The notes: generated from the sequence alone by a model not told the origin. Positions 25,471-36,233 are shown, counted from the stretch's first letter. The stretch: 64,000 nt of DNA from Reyranella sp. (GCF_004296935.1 NZ_SCVH01000145.1:1-64000); one strand, 5' to 3'. Numbers and translations are program-made.

Positions 25471-26682
25471 TCAACCGAGCGCCCCCGTGTCGCGCAGGGC
25501 GGCGATTTCGGCGGTGCTAAAACCCAGTTCGCCCAGCACCTCGTCGGTGTGCTGGCCGTGACCGGGACCGGCGCCGGGCGTCACCGGCGTAGGCGCGAAG
25601 GAGAGGCGGATCGGCGCCGAAATGGTGCGCGGCATCTCCGCGAGCGTGCTTGGCACCACCGCGCCGTTGGCCACCGCCTGTTCGTCGTGCGGCACGTCGC
25701 GCATGACACCCAGCAGACCGAAGGTGATGCCGTGATGGCGGAGCCTGAGGCGCCAGTGCAGCCAGGGGTGGGCCGCGAACACCGGATCGAGGATCGCCGC
25801 CAGTTCGGAGGCATGGGCGCGGCGCTCTTCGGTCGTCTTGAAGCGTGGATCGTCCAGCAGCTCGGGCCGCTCGATCGCCTGGCAGAGCTCGGGCCACAAT
25901 TTGTCCTCGCGCACGATGGTGAGCTGGATCCAGCGATGGTCGGCGGTGCGGTACTGGTTGGCGAGCGCGCTCCTCGGCTGGGTGCGCGGCGGCCGCGGCG
26001 CCACGTAGGCGCCGAGCAGGGCGCCCTGCGCCAGCATGGCGTTCGACCACAGGCCGCTCGCATGCAGCGAGGTGCCGACTTCGCTGCCCTCGCCGGTGCG
26101 CTCGCGATGCAGCAGCGCCATGAGGACGGCGGCGAACAGGTTCATGCCGGCCATCTGGTCGCCCTGCGCCGGCAGCGAGAAGGCCGGCGGCCCGCCCTCG
26201 TAGGTGAGGGCGTCGAGCAGGCCGGAACGGGCGAAGAAGGCCGTCGAATCGAAGCCCGGCTGGTCGGCGTCGGGGCCCTGCTCGCCGTAGCCGGTCATCG
26301 AGGCATAGATCAGCCTGGGATTGAGCGGCGCCACGTCGGTGTAGCGCATGCGCAGGCGCTCGCGGACTTTCAGCGGGAAGTTCACCACCATCACGTCGGC
26401 GGTCGCGACCAGCCGGTCGAAGGCGGCGCGGCCGCCCTCGCTCTTGAGGTCGAGCACGATCGCCCGCTTGTTGCGGTTGGTCAGGTGCCAGCAGAAGTTG
26501 ACGGGATGCTGCGGGATCGAATGGGCCTGGCCGAGCTTGCGCTGCGGGTCGCCCTCGCCGGGCGGCTCGATCTTGATGACCTCGGCGCCATAGTCGCCCA
26601 TCACCGTGGTCGCCACGGGACCGGCGATGAAACTCGCGAGATCGAGCACCCGCAGGCCTTCCAGCGGCAAGTGCCCGCTCAT
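25471..26682 (-). CDS. CaiB/BaiF family CoA transferase
   Basis: A 403-residue class III CoA transferase, which moves CoA between carboxylic acids through an aspartyl-CoA intermediate. The N-terminal motif LRVLDLASFIAGPVATTVMGD, the segment EVIKIEPPGEGD and NRNKRAIVLDLKS are typical. The catalytic aspartate is expected in GYGEQGPDADQPGFDSTAF (family pattern GxGPxxxxxGxD). The acyl substrate cannot be read. The start MSGHLPLEGLRVLD sits at the family position; nine further open codons upstream are not conserved. It is divergent from the SGNH hydrolase gene 60 bases away. Confidence 0.88.
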   Translation of the reverse strand: MSGHLPLEGLRVLDLASFIAGPVATTVMGDYGAEVIKIEPPGEGDPQRKLGQAHSIPQHPVNFCWHLTNRNKRAIVLDLKSEGGRAAFDRLVATADVMVVNFPLKVRERLRMRYTDVAPLNPRLIYASMTGYGEQGPDADQPGFDSTAFFARSGLLDALTYEGGPPAFSLPAQGDQMAGMNLFAAVLMALLHRERTGEGSEVGTSLHASGLWSNAMLAQGALLGAYVAPRPPRTQPRSALANQYRTADHRWIQLTIVREDKLWPELCQAIERPELLDDPRFKTTEERRAHASELAAILDPVFAAHPWLHWRLRLRHHGITFGLLGVMRDVPHDEQAVANGAVVPSTLAEMPRTISAPIRLSFAPTPVTPGAGPGHGQHTDEVLGELGFSTAEIAALRDTGALG

Positions 26683-26742
26683 TGATGTTTTCCTTTCGAA
26701 CACGTACATCGCACCCTACTCCGGGGAGACACGTTTAGGTCA

Positions 26743-27900
26743 ATGGCCGGCCATCGTCGGAACTACGCGATCGCGGCGGGGCTGGTGGTCCTGCTGGCGA
26801 TCGGTGCGCAGCTGTTGCCCTCGGCGCTGTGGGCCTGCGGCCTGGCGGTGCTGCTCGGCCTGGCGGGCGTCGTGCTGTTGCGCGGCAACCGCTGGCGCAC
26901 GGGCGCATTGCTCGCCACCGCGCTTGCCGTCAGCCTGGCGCTGCTCGATGCCGTCGCCGGGTTCCTGTCGCCCGCGCCCATGGGACGCGGCCTGGTGCAG
27001 ACGACCGATCCGAAATGGTGGCCGCCACCCGATCCTACCCTGGGCTTCCGGCCCCTGCCGAGCACCAAGGTCATCGCCACGGCGACCTTCGGGCCGGAGC
27101 TGGTCTATCGCCAGACCTATCATTTTGACGGCAACGCCGCGCGCGTCACGCCGGCCGGCCCGGCCGGGGGCGATACCTATCTGTTCCTGGGCGACTCCTT
27201 TGTCTTCGGCCAGGGGCTCGCCGACGATCAGAGCCTTGCCGCGCAGTTTGCCAAGGCGAACGACTACACGGTGCGCACCGTCAACCTCGGCGTGCCGGGC
27301 TACGGGCCCAACCATCTCGTGCGCGCCCTCGAGGCGGGGCTGCTCGACCGCTATGCCGACCAGTCGGTCAAGGCGGTGGTGAGCTGGATCATCCCGGCCC
27401 ATCTCGCGCGCGTGACCGGTAACGGCAGTTGGCTCGGATCCTCGCCGCGCTACGTTCTCGACAAGGGCGTGCCGCGGCACACCGGGACCTTCAACGAATA
27501 TCGCTGGACCCATCCCCTTGCCGGGCTGAAGTACCTTCTGGGCGAGCAGTTCCAGTTCGTCGACGCCATCGGCATGCGCCAGCGCCAGGAGGAGCAGGCC
27601 GATCTGTTCGTCGCCCTGATGGTGCGCCTGCAGCAGCTGTCGCGCGAGAAATTCGGCGCGCCCCTGATCGTCGTCTATTCATGGCCGGACGAAGTGCACA
27701 GGAAGGGCTATGGCGACGCAGAATTCCTGATTGCCGTGCTGAACCGTCTGCGCCAGGCCGGCATTGCACTGCTGTCGGTCGACAACCTGACCAGCAAGAT
27801 CGACATGTCCTTGCTCCTCATTCCCCACGACGGCCACCCCACTGCCTACACCTACGAATTGATCGCGGGCGAGCTGAAGCGGCGTCTGGCAGCGCCCTGA
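26743..27900 (+). CDS. Membrane-anchored SGNH-hydrolase-like protein
   Basis: A 385-residue protein with three N-terminal membrane segments (about residues 8-25, 28-45 and 50-72) and a periplasmic SGNH/GDSL-fold domain. Block I is YLFLGDSFVFGQGL (serine near residue 149), a block with the glycine of NLGVPGYGPNH follows, and the catalytic Asp-His pair fits LIPHDGHPTAYTY near the C-terminus. This layout is seen in AlgX/DltD-like acyl-transfer or esterase proteins acting on envelope sugars. The target is unknown. It stands alone between a divergent CoA-transferase gene and the LLM monooxygenase. Confidence 0.75.
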   Translation: MAGHRRNYAIAAGLVVLLAIGAQLLPSALWACGLAVLLGLAGVVLLRGNRWRTGALLATALAVSLALLDAVAGFLSPAPMGRGLVQTTDPKWWPPPDPTLGFRPLPSTKVIATATFGPELVYRQTYHFDGNAARVTPAGPAGGDTYLFLGDSFVFGQGLADDQSLAAQFAKANDYTVRTVNLGVPGYGPNHLVRALEAGLLDRYADQSVKAVVSWIIPAHLARVTGNGSWLGSSPRYVLDKGVPRHTGTFNEYRWTHPLAGLKYLLGEQFQFVDAIGMRQRQEEQADLFVALMVRLQQLSREKFGAPLIVVYSWPDEVHRKGYGDAEFLIAVLNRLRQAGIALLSVDNLTSKIDMSLLLIPHDGHPTAYTYELIAGELKRRLAAP

Positions 27901-27989
27901 ATTCGCGGTGCGGTCGATCCCTCTGGACAGGCGGTGGGGCAGGCACAAGTCTGGCATCTGACCACTGTTTCCACCGAGGAGTATCCCGA

Positions 27990-29222
27990 ATGGCACGGCT
28001 AGGATTTGGCGCCTTTCTCGCTCCCCATCATCCCATCGGCGAGAATCCGATGCTGCAGTTCCGGCGCGATATCGCCTTCGTGAAGCATCTCGACGAGCTG
28101 GGCTACGACGAGTTCTGGTGCGGCGAGCATCATTCCAGCGGCTGGGAGATGATCGCCTCGCCCGAGATGTTCCTCGCCGCGGCGGGTGAGCACACCAAGC
28201 GCATCAAGCTCGCCACCGGCGTGATCTCGTTGCCCTATCACCATCCCTACAACGTGGCCCAGCGCATGGTGCAGCTCGACCACATGACCGGCGGCCGCGC
28301 CATCTTCGGTTCGGGTCCCGGCGCGCTGCCGTCGGACGCCCATACGCTCGGCATCGATCCGATGACCCAGCGCGACCGTCAGGACGAGGCGATCGGCGTC
28401 ATCCGCCGCCTGTTCCGGGGCGAGCGCGTCACCCACAAGTCCGAGTGGTTCACGATGCAGGACGCGGCCCTTCAGCTCCTGCCGCTGCAGGAGGACATGC
28501 CGTTCGCCGTCGCCTCGCAGATCAGTCCGTCGGGCATGACGCTGGCCGGCAAGTACGGCATCGGCATCATCTCGCTGGGTTCGATGTCGAGCGAGGGCCT
28601 GACCGCGCTGCCGACGCAGTGGGGCTTCGCCGAGTCGGCCGCCAAGAAGGCCGGCACGGTCGTCGACCGCAAGAACTGGCGCGTGCTGCTCAACTGGCAC
28701 ATTGCCGAGACCCGCGAGAAGGCGCGCGAGGAGGCGCGTCACGGGCTGATGCGCTGGCACAACGAGTATATCCACGGCACGCTGCAGCGGCCGGGCTCGG
28801 TCGCCTACAAGTCGCCGGACGAAGCCGTCGCGCAGATCTCGGGCGAAGGCTCGGCCGCCGTCATCGGCACGCCGGACGACCTGGTGAAGATGATCAAGGC
28901 CGTGGTCGACCAGAGCGGCGGCTTCGGCACCTGCGTCGGCTTCGTGCACGACTGGGCCAACCCGGAGAACACCTTCCGCAGCTGGGACATGGTCGCGCGC
29001 TACGTCATCCCCGAGATCAACGGCTACGTGACCAAGCTGCGCGAATCGCAGAAGTACCTCCAGGAAAACCGCGCCGTCTTCGACCGCGCGGGCCAAGCCA
29101 TCATGGCCAAGATCATGGAGAACAAGGACGCCGCCGAAGCGCTCAAGGTCACCAGCAACCCGCGCGTCACCGCCGCCGGGGCGCAGGTGCCGAAGGGCCT
29201 GGGCAAGCAGGCGGCGAAGTAG
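27990..29222 (+). CDS. LLM-class flavin-dependent monooxygenase
   Basis: A 410-residue luciferase-like monooxygenase, using reduced FMN and oxygen to hydroxylate or cleave a small molecule. The barrel starts MARLGFGAFLAPHHPIGENP and has the family segments YDEFWCGEHHSSGWE, KLATGVISLPYHHPYNVA and LDHMTGGRAIFGSGPG, which together place it with the bacterial luciferase alpha group. A good ribosome site (GAGGAG at 27976-27981) fixes this start. The C-terminus has a lysine-rich tail of about 40 residues beyond the barrel. The peptide ABC transporter follows 183 bases later in the same direction, but the link is only positional. Confidence 0.88.
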   Translation: MARLGFGAFLAPHHPIGENPMLQFRRDIAFVKHLDELGYDEFWCGEHHSSGWEMIASPEMFLAAAGEHTKRIKLATGVISLPYHHPYNVAQRMVQLDHMTGGRAIFGSGPGALPSDAHTLGIDPMTQRDRQDEAIGVIRRLFRGERVTHKSEWFTMQDAALQLLPLQEDMPFAVASQISPSGMTLAGKYGIGIISLGSMSSEGLTALPTQWGFAESAAKKAGTVVDRKNWRVLLNWHIAETREKAREEARHGLMRWHNEYIHGTLQRPGSVAYKSPDEAVAQISGEGSAAVIGTPDDLVKMIKAVVDQSGGFGTCVGFVHDWANPENTFRSWDMVARYVIPEINGYVTKLRESQKYLQENRAVFDRAGQAIMAKIMENKDAAEALKVTSNPRVTAAGAQVPKGLGKQAAK

Positions 29223-29322
29223 CGCGCGCTGACGCCGATTGACAGTCCGCCTGCAATCCCGGCAGCTTGCGACCAATAAGAACGTCGGCAAAAGCGGGCG
29301 ACGAGGGAACGTTTCAGGAGGG

Positions 29323-29406
29323 ATGGACCGAGTGAGCCATGTGGCCCCGCTGCGCGCGCCTGATCGGCCGAAGCCGGTGGTTTCCGTCGCGCGAGGAAGC
29401 GGCTGA
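29323..29406 (+). CDS. Possible 27-residue leader peptide coupled to the ABC permease gene
   Basis: A short frame beginning at ATG 29323 just after AGGAGG (29316-29321, tight spacing). It encodes MDRVSHVAPLRAPDRPKPVV and ends in a TGA that shares one base with the ATG of the permease gene (TGATG). A strong ribosome site and exact stop/start coupling suggest that ribosomes may reach the permease start by reinitiation. The product is proline- and arginine-rich with no known motif. It may be chance: GC-rich DNA often has open short frames. Confidence 0.35.
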   Translation: MDRVSHVAPLRAPDRPKPVVSVARGSG

Positions 29407-30362
29407 TGCAGGCCTACGTCATCCGCCGCGTGCTGGCGCTGGTGCCGACCCTGATCTTCGCCAGCCTGATCGTGTTCATCACCGTGCGGCTGATCCCCGG
29501 TGACGTCATCGACCTCATGCTGTCGACCAACGACATCGGTGCCGACAAGAAGAGCCGCGAGCAGCTCGAGGCGGCACTCGGCCTCGATCAGCCGGTTTAC
29601 ATCCAGTATTTCCGCTGGCTGGGTGCGATCCTGCTCGACGGCAGCCTGGGCAAGTCGCTGTGGCAGAACACCTCTGTGATGGAGGACATCCTCCACCGCC
29701 TGCCGCTCACTTTCGAGCTCGGCCTGATGGCGCTGATCGTGGCGCTGATCGTCGGCATCCCGATCGGCGTCTATTCAGCCGTCTCCCAGGACACGATCGG
29801 CGATTATGTCACCCGTTCCTTCGCCATCCTGGCGCTGGCGCTGCCCGGCTTCTGGGTCGGCACGCTGGTCATGGTCTTTCCCGCGATCTGGTGGGGCTGG
29901 TCGCCGGACGTGAAGCTGACACCTTTCACCGAGAATCCGCTGCGCCACATGGGCCAGATGGCCATCCCGGCGCTGATCCTGGGCAAGGCGTTCTCCGCTG
30001 TCGTCATGCGGCTCACGCGCACCATGATGCTGGAGGTGATGCGCCAGGACTACATCCGCACCGCGCTCGCCAAGGGGCTGGCGACACGCACCACCATCCT
30101 GCGCCATGCGTTGCGTAACGCGCTGATCCCGGTGGTCACCCTGGTCGGCCTGCAGGCGCCGGTGCTGTTCGGCGGCGCCGTCATCCTGGAGCAGATTTTC
30201 GTCATTCCCGGCATGGGGCTGCTGCTCCTGGAAGCCGTCAGTCAGCGCGACTATCCCATCATCACCGGCGTGTTCCTGATCGTGGGCGTCGCCGTCGTGT
30301 TCATCAACCTGCTGGTCGATCTCAGCTACGGGCTGCTCGATCCGAAGGTGAGGTACCGCTGA
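29406..30362 (+). CDS. Peptide/nickel-type ABC transporter permease (DppB-like)
   Basis: A 318-residue inner-membrane permease with six predicted helices; the first starts at VIRRVLALVPTLIFASLIVF. The N-terminal segment ending in LGLDQPVYIQYFRWL and the coupling loop DYIRTALAKGLATRTTILRHALRNALIP (EAA-type loop contacting the ATPases) are typical of DppB/OppB. It is the first membrane gene of a five-gene cassette: permease, permease, binding protein and two ATPases. It overlaps the next permease start by one base. Confidence 0.93.
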   Translation: MQAYVIRRVLALVPTLIFASLIVFITVRLIPGDVIDLMLSTNDIGADKKSREQLEAALGLDQPVYIQYFRWLGAILLDGSLGKSLWQNTSVMEDILHRLPLTFELGLMALIVALIVGIPIGVYSAVSQDTIGDYVTRSFAILALALPGFWVGTLVMVFPAIWWGWSPDVKLTPFTENPLRHMGQMAIPALILGKAFSAVVMRLTRTMMLEVMRQDYIRTALAKGLATRTTILRHALRNALIPVVTLVGLQAPVLFGGAVILEQIFVIPGMGLLLLEAVSQRDYPIITGVFLIVGVAVVFINLLVDLSYGLLDPKVRYR

Positions 30363-31258
30363 TGGTCGCGATCATCGAGACCGCGAGCGCGCCACGGCCG
30401 GCCCCGCCGTCCGGAGCTTGGCGCTTCCTGGTTCGGCTGTTTCAGGACAAGCCGCTGGGCGCATTCGGCTTCGTGATCTGCATCCTCTTCCTGTTCTGTG
30501 GCCTCTTCGCCGACGTGCTGGCGCCCTACGGCTACAACCAGATCAGCCCGATCAACCGGTTGAAGCCGCCGAGCGAAAAGTTCTGGCTGGGTACCGACAA
30601 TCTCGGCCGCGACATGCTCTCGCGCTGTCTCTACGGCGCCCAGCTCTCGGTCATCATCGGCCTGTCGGCGGCAGCACTCGCTACCGTGGTCTCGGTCTTC
30701 ATCGGCATCGTGTCGGGCTATCTCGGCGGCAAGTTCGACATGGTGATGCAGCGCTTCGTCGACGCCTGGATGAGTTTCCCCGACCTCATCATCCTGATCG
30801 TGGTCGTCTCGGTGGTCGGGCCGGGCATGGGGCCGGTGATCGTCATCCTAGGTCTGCTCTACGGCATAGGCGGCAGCCGCATCATCCGTGGCGCCGTACT
30901 GTCGGTGCGCGAGAACGCCTATGTCCACGCCGCGCAATCGACCGGCGCATCGCTGCCGCGGATCCTGTGGCGGCATATCCTGCCCAACGTCATGGCGCCG
31001 GTGATCGTGCTGTTCACGACCCGCGTCGGCGCGGTGATCCTGGCCGAATCGGGACTCGCCTTCCTGGGGTTAGGCGTGCCGCCGCCGGCGCCGACCTGGG
31101 GCGGTATGCTGTCGGGCTCGGGCCGCTCCTTCATGTACCTGGCGCCCTGGCTGGCTCTGGCGCCCGGCCTCTGCATCACCATCGTGGTTTACGCCATCAA
31201 CGTCTTCGGCGACGCGCTGCGCGATCTTCTCGATCCGCGCATGCGCGGCAGCCGTTGA
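30362..31258 (+). CDS. Peptide/nickel-type ABC transporter permease (DppC-like)
   Basis: A 298-residue second permease, with the OppC-type N-terminal region (FLVRLFQDKPLGAFGFVICI) and the marker WLGTDNLGRDMLSR that precedes the permease domain in DppC/OppC proteins. The EAA-like loop is AQSTGASLPRILWRHILPN. Six helices are predicted. It forms the channel with the upstream DppB-like protein. The ATG overlaps the previous stop. The binding-protein gene starts 14 bases later after a good ribosome site. Confidence 0.93.
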   Translation: MVAIIETASAPRPAPPSGAWRFLVRLFQDKPLGAFGFVICILFLFCGLFADVLAPYGYNQISPINRLKPPSEKFWLGTDNLGRDMLSRCLYGAQLSVIIGLSAAALATVVSVFIGIVSGYLGGKFDMVMQRFVDAWMSFPDLIILIVVVSVVGPGMGPVIVILGLLYGIGGSRIIRGAVLSVRENAYVHAAQSTGASLPRILWRHILPNVMAPVIVLFTTRVGAVILAESGLAFLGLGVPPPAPTWGGMLSGSGRSFMYLAPWLALAPGLCITIVVYAINVFGDALRDLLDPRMRGSR

Positions 31259-31272
31259 ATAGGGAGGGTTCG

Positions 31273-32973
31273 ATGAAATTCATGCGTGGCGTTCTGCTCG
31301 GTACCGCGTTGTCTCTCGCGCTTGGCGTGGCGCCCGCCGCCGCCCAGTCCAGCGACAAGCCGCAATACGGCGGCACCCTCGAGATCGGCACCGTCTACGT
31401 GACGCTGTCGGCGCTGTCGTTCGATCCCAACGACTGGAACTGGAAGCTGAACCACGACACCGGCCAGTATCTCGAACAGCTCTTCCAGGGCGACCTCTCG
31501 AAGGCCAAGAGCCGAGGCGGCCCGCACGCCTTCGTGGCCGACGGGTACCTGCCGCAGGACGCGATCAAGGGCGAACTGGCCGAGAGCTGGGAGTGGAAAG
31601 AAAATCCGCTCCGGGTCGAGATCAAGCTGCGCAAGGGCGTGATGTTCCCCGAGAAGGCGGGCGTGATGAAGAGCCGCGAATTCACGTCGGAAGACGTGGC
31701 CTTCAGCTTCAACCGTCTGATCACGAGCCCCAAGCAGCAGAAGGGCTACTTCAACCACGTCGCCAAGGTCGAGACGCCCGACAAGCACACGATCGTCTTC
31801 TACATGAAGTACTTCCACTCCGAGTGGGACTACCGCTTCGGCTGGGGCTACTACTCGCCAATCTACGCCAAGGAAATGGTCGACGCCGGCGCCACCAACT
31901 GGAAGAACGCGGTCGGCACCGGCCCCTTCCAGCTCACCGACTACGTTTCCGGCAACTCCAACACCTACAGCAGGAACCCGCTCTACTGGGACAGCGAGAA
32001 GATCGGTGGCCAAGAGTACAAGCTGCCGTTCGTCGACAAGATCGTCTATCGCACCATCAAGGACGAGGCGACCTGGATCACCGCGCTGCGCACCGGTAAG
32101 CTCGACATCCTTGAGTCGATCCGCTGGCAGAACGTCGATTCGCTGAAGAAGAGTTCGCCGCAGCTGAAGTGGAACCGCTGGCTGAACATGAGCGGCACCT
32201 TCATGGCGATGCGCATGGATGTCGACGGGCCGTTCAAGGATGTTCGCGTCCGCCGCGCGCTCAACATGGCGGTCAACAAGGACGAGATCGTCAAGGCTTA
32301 CTACAACGGCAACGCCGAACTGTTCGCCTATCCGCAGCACCCCGACTACGGCCCGTATTTCCAGCCGCTTGCCGACATGCCGGCTTCGGTGAAGGAACTG
32401 TTTACCTACGATCCCGCCAAGGCCAAGAAGCTGCTGGCCGAGGCGGGCTTCCCCAAGGGCTTCACCACCAAGGTCCAGGTCTGCTCGTGCAACCCAGACC
32501 ACATGGATCTGCTGCCATTGATCGCGGCCTACTACGAACAGGTCGGCGTGAAGCTGGAGATTCAGCCGATGGAGTATGGTGCGTTCCTGAGCGCCATGAG
32601 CTCGCGCACCCACGCGCCGGGCTATTTCATGAACTCCGGCCACGTCAATCCGACGCGCACCATCCACAAGAGCTTCATCACCGGTGAACTGTGGAATCCG
32701 GCGGGCTACAGCGATCCCAAGTACGACGCCAAGATGGAAGAGGTCTTCCGCACCAAGGATGAAGCCACCCGCATCAAGATGCTGCGCGAGCTGACGGTCG
32801 AGATCCTCGACGCGGCGCCCTATGTCTGGCTGCCGATTCCCTACATCTACACCGCTTGGTGGCCATGGGTGAAAAACTACGGTGGCGAGCTGCGCGTCGG
32901 CGCGGTGCGGCCGGGCCCGATCTATGCCCGCATCTGGGTCGATCAGGAGATGAAGAAGAAGATGGGCCACTGA
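31273..32973 (+). CDS. Periplasmic solute-binding protein, family 5
   Basis: A 566-residue extracellular binding protein (SBP-bac-5) that presents peptides or other amphipathic solutes to the permeases. The signal peptide is at residues 1-25 ([20 protein letters not shown], cut after AAAQ). The mature part carries family segments such as [43 protein letters not shown] and [22 protein letters not shown] at 31263-31269 supports the start. The ligand is not predictable; family 5 covers oligopeptides, opines, nickel and sugars. Confidence 0.92.
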   Translation: MKFMRGVLLGTALSLALGVAPAAAQSSDKPQYGGTLEIGTVYVTLSALSFDPNDWNWKLNHDTGQYLEQLFQGDLSKAKSRGGPHAFVADGYLPQDAIKGELAESWEWKENPLRVEIKLRKGVMFPEKAGVMKSREFTSEDVAFSFNRLITSPKQQKGYFNHVAKVETPDKHTIVFYMKYFHSEWDYRFGWGYYSPIYAKEMVDAGATNWKNAVGTGPFQLTDYVSGNSNTYSRNPLYWDSEKIGGQEYKLPFVDKIVYRTIKDEATWITALRTGKLDILESIRWQNVDSLKKSSPQLKWNRWLNMSGTFMAMRMDVDGPFKDVRVRRALNMAVNKDEIVKAYYNGNAELFAYPQHPDYGPYFQPLADMPASVKELFTYDPAKAKKLLAEAGFPKGFTTKVQVCSCNPDHMDLLPLIAAYYEQVGVKLEIQPMEYGAFLSAMSSRTHAPGYFMNSGHVNPTRTIHKSFITGELWNPAGYSDPKYDAKMEEVFRTKDEATRIKMLRELTVEILDAAPYVWLPIPYIYTAWWPWVKNYGGELRVGAVRPGPIYARIWVDQEMKKKMGH

Positions 32974-33004
32974 GTATGGCCTGTTGCGTACCGGGGCGCG
33001 CCTG

Positions 33005-33988
33005 ATGGGCGCGCCCCTGCTCAGCGTCAGGAACCTGTCGACCGAATTCCGCACCGAGCGCGGCACCGTCAAGGCGGTCGACGACGTCTCCTTCGATCTG
33101 GCGGCCGGCGAGACGCTGGCGATCGTGGGCGAGTCGGGCTCGGGCAAGAGCGTGACCGCCATGTCGATCCTGCGCCTGATCCCCGATCCGCCGGGCCGCA
33201 TTTCCGCCGGCGAGGTGGTGTTCGACGGCCGCGATCTCCTGAAGCTGGAGGATCACGAGATCCGCGCCATCCGCGGCAACCGCATCGCCATGATCTTCCA
33301 GGAGCCGATGAGCTCGCTCAATCCCTCGCTCACGATCGGCCTGCAGATCGCCGAGCCGATCAACCTGCACCGCAAGACGCCATGGGCGGCGGCAATGGAC
33401 ATGGCGGTCGAGCTGCTGTCGCGGGTCCGTCTGCCCGACGCCAGGAGCCGCGTAAAATCCTACCCGCATCAGTTCTCCGGCGGCATGCGCCAGCGCGCCA
33501 TGATCGCCATGGCGCTGGCCTGCCAGCCACAGCTCATCATCGCCGACGAACCGACCACGGCGCTCGACGTCACGGTGCAAGCGCAGATCCTGGCGCTGCT
33601 GAAGGAAGTGACGCGGGCGGCCAACTCGGCCTTGATTCTGATCACCCACGATCTCGGAGTCGTGGCGCGCTATGCCGACCGGGTCTGCGTCATGTACGGC
33701 GGCCGCATCATCGAGGCCGGCCCGGCCCGCGAGATCTACGCCCGGCCGCGCCATCCCTATACGATCGGCCTGATGGCCTCGGTGCCGCGGCTCGACCAGG
33801 CCACAGGCACGCGCCTCGTGCCGATCGACGGCCAGCCGCCCAATCTCGCCAACCTGCCGCCGGGCTGCGCCTTCGCCCCGCGTTGCCGCAATGCCGTCGA
33901 TCGTTGCCGGGTCGAACGGCCGGCGCTGGTCAGGAGCGGTCCCGAACATCTTTCGGCATGTCATTTCCATGACCAGCTCAGCGCCTGA
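33005..33988 (+). CDS. Oligopeptide ABC transporter ATP-binding protein (OppD-like)
   Basis: A 327-residue ATPase. Walker A is [10 protein letters not shown], the signature region is [17 protein letters not shown], Walker B is [13 protein letters not shown], and the switch histidine is in [10 protein letters not shown]. After the ATPase core it has the oligopeptide-transporter C-terminal region ([12 protein letters not shown] with conserved cysteines), which in OppD-type proteins can bind an iron-sulphur cluster. The start at [10 protein letters not shown] gives the family N-terminus. Its end overlaps the start of the partner ATPase by 20 bases. Confidence 0.93.
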   Translation: MGAPLLSVRNLSTEFRTERGTVKAVDDVSFDLAAGETLAIVGESGSGKSVTAMSILRLIPDPPGRISAGEVVFDGRDLLKLEDHEIRAIRGNRIAMIFQEPMSSLNPSLTIGLQIAEPINLHRKTPWAAAMDMAVELLSRVRLPDARSRVKSYPHQFSGGMRQRAMIAMALACQPQLIIADEPTTALDVTVQAQILALLKEVTRAANSALILITHDLGVVARYADRVCVMYGGRIIEAGPAREIYARPRHPYTIGLMASVPRLDQATGTRLVPIDGQPPNLANLPPGCAFAPRCRNAVDRCRVERPALVRSGPEHLSACHFHDQLSA

Positions 33989-34979
33989 CGCCATCCTCCC
34001 CGAGGCGGTCCTCGAGGTCCGCGACCTCAAGGTCCACTTTCCGGTGATGGCGGGCGCCGTCGTGCGCAAGCAGGTCGGCAGCGTGAAAGCCGTCGACGGT
34101 GTGTCGTTCAATGTCCGAAGGGGCGAGACACTGGGCCTGGTGGGCGAGTCGGGCTGCGGCAAGAGCACCACCGGGCTCGCCGTACTAAAGATGCTCGACA
34201 TTACCTCGGGCCAGGTCGTCTTCGAAGGCGAGGACATTTCCGGCTACGACCGCGCCCGCATGCGGCCGATCCGCCGCCGCATGCAGATGGTCTACCAGGA
34301 CCCGTTCGGCTCGCTGAACCCGCGCATGAAGGTGGCCGAGATCGTGGGCGAGCCGCTTGAGGTGCACGGCATGGCGACCGACCGCGCTGTCTATCGCGAG
34401 CGTGTCGCCAGCCTGCTCGACATGGTCGGGCTGCTGCCCGACATGGCCGACCGCTACCCGCACGAATTCTCCGGTGGCCAGCGCCAGAGGATCGGCATCG
34501 CCCGTGCGCTGGCGCTCGAACCGTCGCTGATCATCTGCGACGAGCCGGTGTCGGCACTCGACGTGTCGATCCAGGCGCAGGTCGTGAACCTGTTCCAGGA
34601 ACTGCAGGAGCGGCTGGGCCTGACCTATATCTTCATCGCCCACGATCTTGCCGTGGTCCGCCACATCAGCCACCGCATCGCGGTGATGTATCTCGGCCGC
34701 ATCGTCGAGATCGCCTCGCGTGGCGATCTCTACGCCCGCCCGCTGCATCCCTATACCGTGGCGCTACTGGCGGCGATCCCGATCCCCGATCCCGAGGTCG
34801 AGGCGAGCAGGCCGCAGCAGATCATCACCGGCGAGGTGCCCTCGGCCATGCGTCCGCCGCCGGGCTGCCGCTTCCATACCCGCTGCCCCCGGGTGATGGA
34901 CGTGTGCAGGAGCGTCGACCCGCCGATGCGCGACATGGGCGACGGCCGGGCCGTCGCCTGCCATCTCCATGGCGCCTGA
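33969..34979 (+). CDS. Oligopeptide ABC transporter ATP-binding protein (OppF-like)
   Basis: A 336-residue ATPase and partner of the preceding gene. Walker A is [10 protein letters not shown], Walker [14 protein letters not shown], the signature [16 protein letters not shown], and the switch [10 protein letters not shown]. The segment [16 protein letters not shown] is characteristic of OppF. The C-terminus again holds the cysteine-containing oligopeptide-transporter tail ([11 protein letters not shown]). Together with the four upstream genes it completes a five-gene importer. The stop is four bases from the convergent FAD monooxygenase end. Confidence 0.93.
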   Translation: MTSSAPDAILPEAVLEVRDLKVHFPVMAGAVVRKQVGSVKAVDGVSFNVRRGETLGLVGESGCGKSTTGLAVLKMLDITSGQVVFEGEDISGYDRARMRPIRRRMQMVYQDPFGSLNPRMKVAEIVGEPLEVHGMATDRAVYRERVASLLDMVGLLPDMADRYPHEFSGGQRQRIGIARALALEPSLIICDEPVSALDVSIQAQVVNLFQELQERLGLTYIFIAHDLAVVRHISHRIAVMYLGRIVEIASRGDLYARPLHPYTVALLAAIPIPDPEVEASRPQQIITGEVPSAMRPPPGCRFHTRCPRVMDVCRSVDPPMRDMGDGRAVACHLHGA

Positions 34980-34982
34980 TTT

Positions 34983-36233
34983 TTAGACGAAGCTGGCGCG
35001 CGCCTTCAGCGTCTCGCGGTCGAAGCCCGCCACCTTCTTGTAGCGCTCGGAGATCGTCTCGAGTTCGGCGGCCGAAATCACATCTTCGATGCGTTCGAAG
35101 CGTCTGCCGCCGGAGCGCTGCCAAACCTCGCGCAGAATGGCATCGGGGGGATCGGTGCGGTTGGTCAGCACAACCTTGGCCGTCGCCGGATTGCGCACCG
35201 CCTCGTAGGCGAGGAGCGCCGCTTCCGTGGCGCCGTGCTTTCTGATCTGGCCGGTGAGAAAGCGGGCGTCGATGATCGCCTGGCCCGCGCCATTGGAGCC
35301 GCGGGGATACATCGGGTGCGCGGCATCGCCCAGCAAGGTGAGGCGGCCGAAGCTCCAGCGCGGCAGCGGGTCGCGGTCGACCATGGGATATTCGAGGATC
35401 TCTTCGGTGCTCTCGATCATGGCACTGACGTCGAGCCAGTCGAACTTCAGGCCGGCAAAGGCCGGCATCATGTCGGCGAGGCGGCCGCGGCCGGTCCAGT
35501 CCTGGCGCACCGCCGCGGGCCGGTCGATCTCGGCCACCCAGTTGATCAGGGGCAGGCCGCCTGTTTCGGGCGTGCCGGGCCGCACCGGGTAGATCACCGT
35601 CTTGCCGACCGTCATCCAGCCGGTAACCGCCATCGTGTCGCCGCCGAGGTAGGCCGGCCAGCGCACCGTGCCGCGCCACATGTTGACGCCGGAATATTTC
35701 GGCGGGCCCTCGTTGGGAATGAGCTGGCGGCGCAGCGCCGAATGGATGCCGTCGCAGCCGACGGCGAGCTTGCCCGCCTGGGGGGACGCCTTGTCGAAAT
35801 GGAGGACGACGCCATTTGCGTCCTGATCGACCCTGACGCAGCGATGGCCGATCCGCACGGCATCCCCGCCCAGCCGCTGTTTTACGGCGGTAAGCAGGAT
35901 CTCGTGCAGATCGGCGCGATGGATCGAGAGCTGCGGCCAGTCGTAACCGGCAAAGCGGCCGCGCGGCTCCTTGTAGATGAACTGGCCGTGGCGGCTGTAG
36001 AAGGCGAGTTCGCGCGTTTCGATGGCGCGCGCGGCCAGCGCTTCCTGCAGGCCGAGTTCGCTGAGCTCGCGCATGGCGTGCGGCAACAGGTTGATGCCGA
36101 CGCCCAGCGGCAGGATCTCCGGCACCGCCTCGAAGATTCGGCAGGAGATGCCGGCCTGGTGCAGGCTGAGCGCCAGCGCGAGGCCGCCGATGCCCCCGCC
36201 CACGATCAGGACGTCCGGCTTCGAAGCGCTCAC
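34983..36233 (-). CDS. FAD-dependent aromatic-ring monooxygenase (PHBH-fold)
   Basis: A 416-residue class A flavoprotein monooxygenase. GXGXXG is in [17 protein letters not shown], the FAD/NADPH motif is [14 protein letters not shown] (DG type), and the third motif is [20 protein letters not shown], binding the FAD ribityl chain. This set is typical of salicylate and other aromatic hydroxylases. The start is GTG, overlapping the stop of the Bug receptor gene (GTGA); the frame remains open upstream without homology. Paired with a solute receptor, it may attack an imported aromatic acid. That is inference. Confidence 0.85.
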   Translation of the reverse strand: MSASKPDVLIVGGGIGGLALALSLHQAGISCRIFEAVPEILPLGVGINLLPHAMRELSELGLQEALAARAIETRELAFYSRHGQFIYKEPRGRFAGYDWPQLSIHRADLHEILLTAVKQRLGGDAVRIGHRCVRVDQDANGVVLHFDKASPQAGKLAVGCDGIHSALRRQLIPNEGPPKYSGVNMWRGTVRWPAYLGGDTMAVTGWMTVGKTVIYPVRPGTPETGGLPLINWVAEIDRPAAVRQDWTGRGRLADMMPAFAGLKFDWLDVSAMIESTEEILEYPMVDRDPLPRWSFGRLTLLGDAAHPMYPRGSNGAGQAIIDARFLTGQIRKHGATEAALLAYEAVRNPATAKVVLTNRTDPPDAILREVWQRSGGRRFERIEDVISAAELETISERYKKVAGFDRETLKARASFV

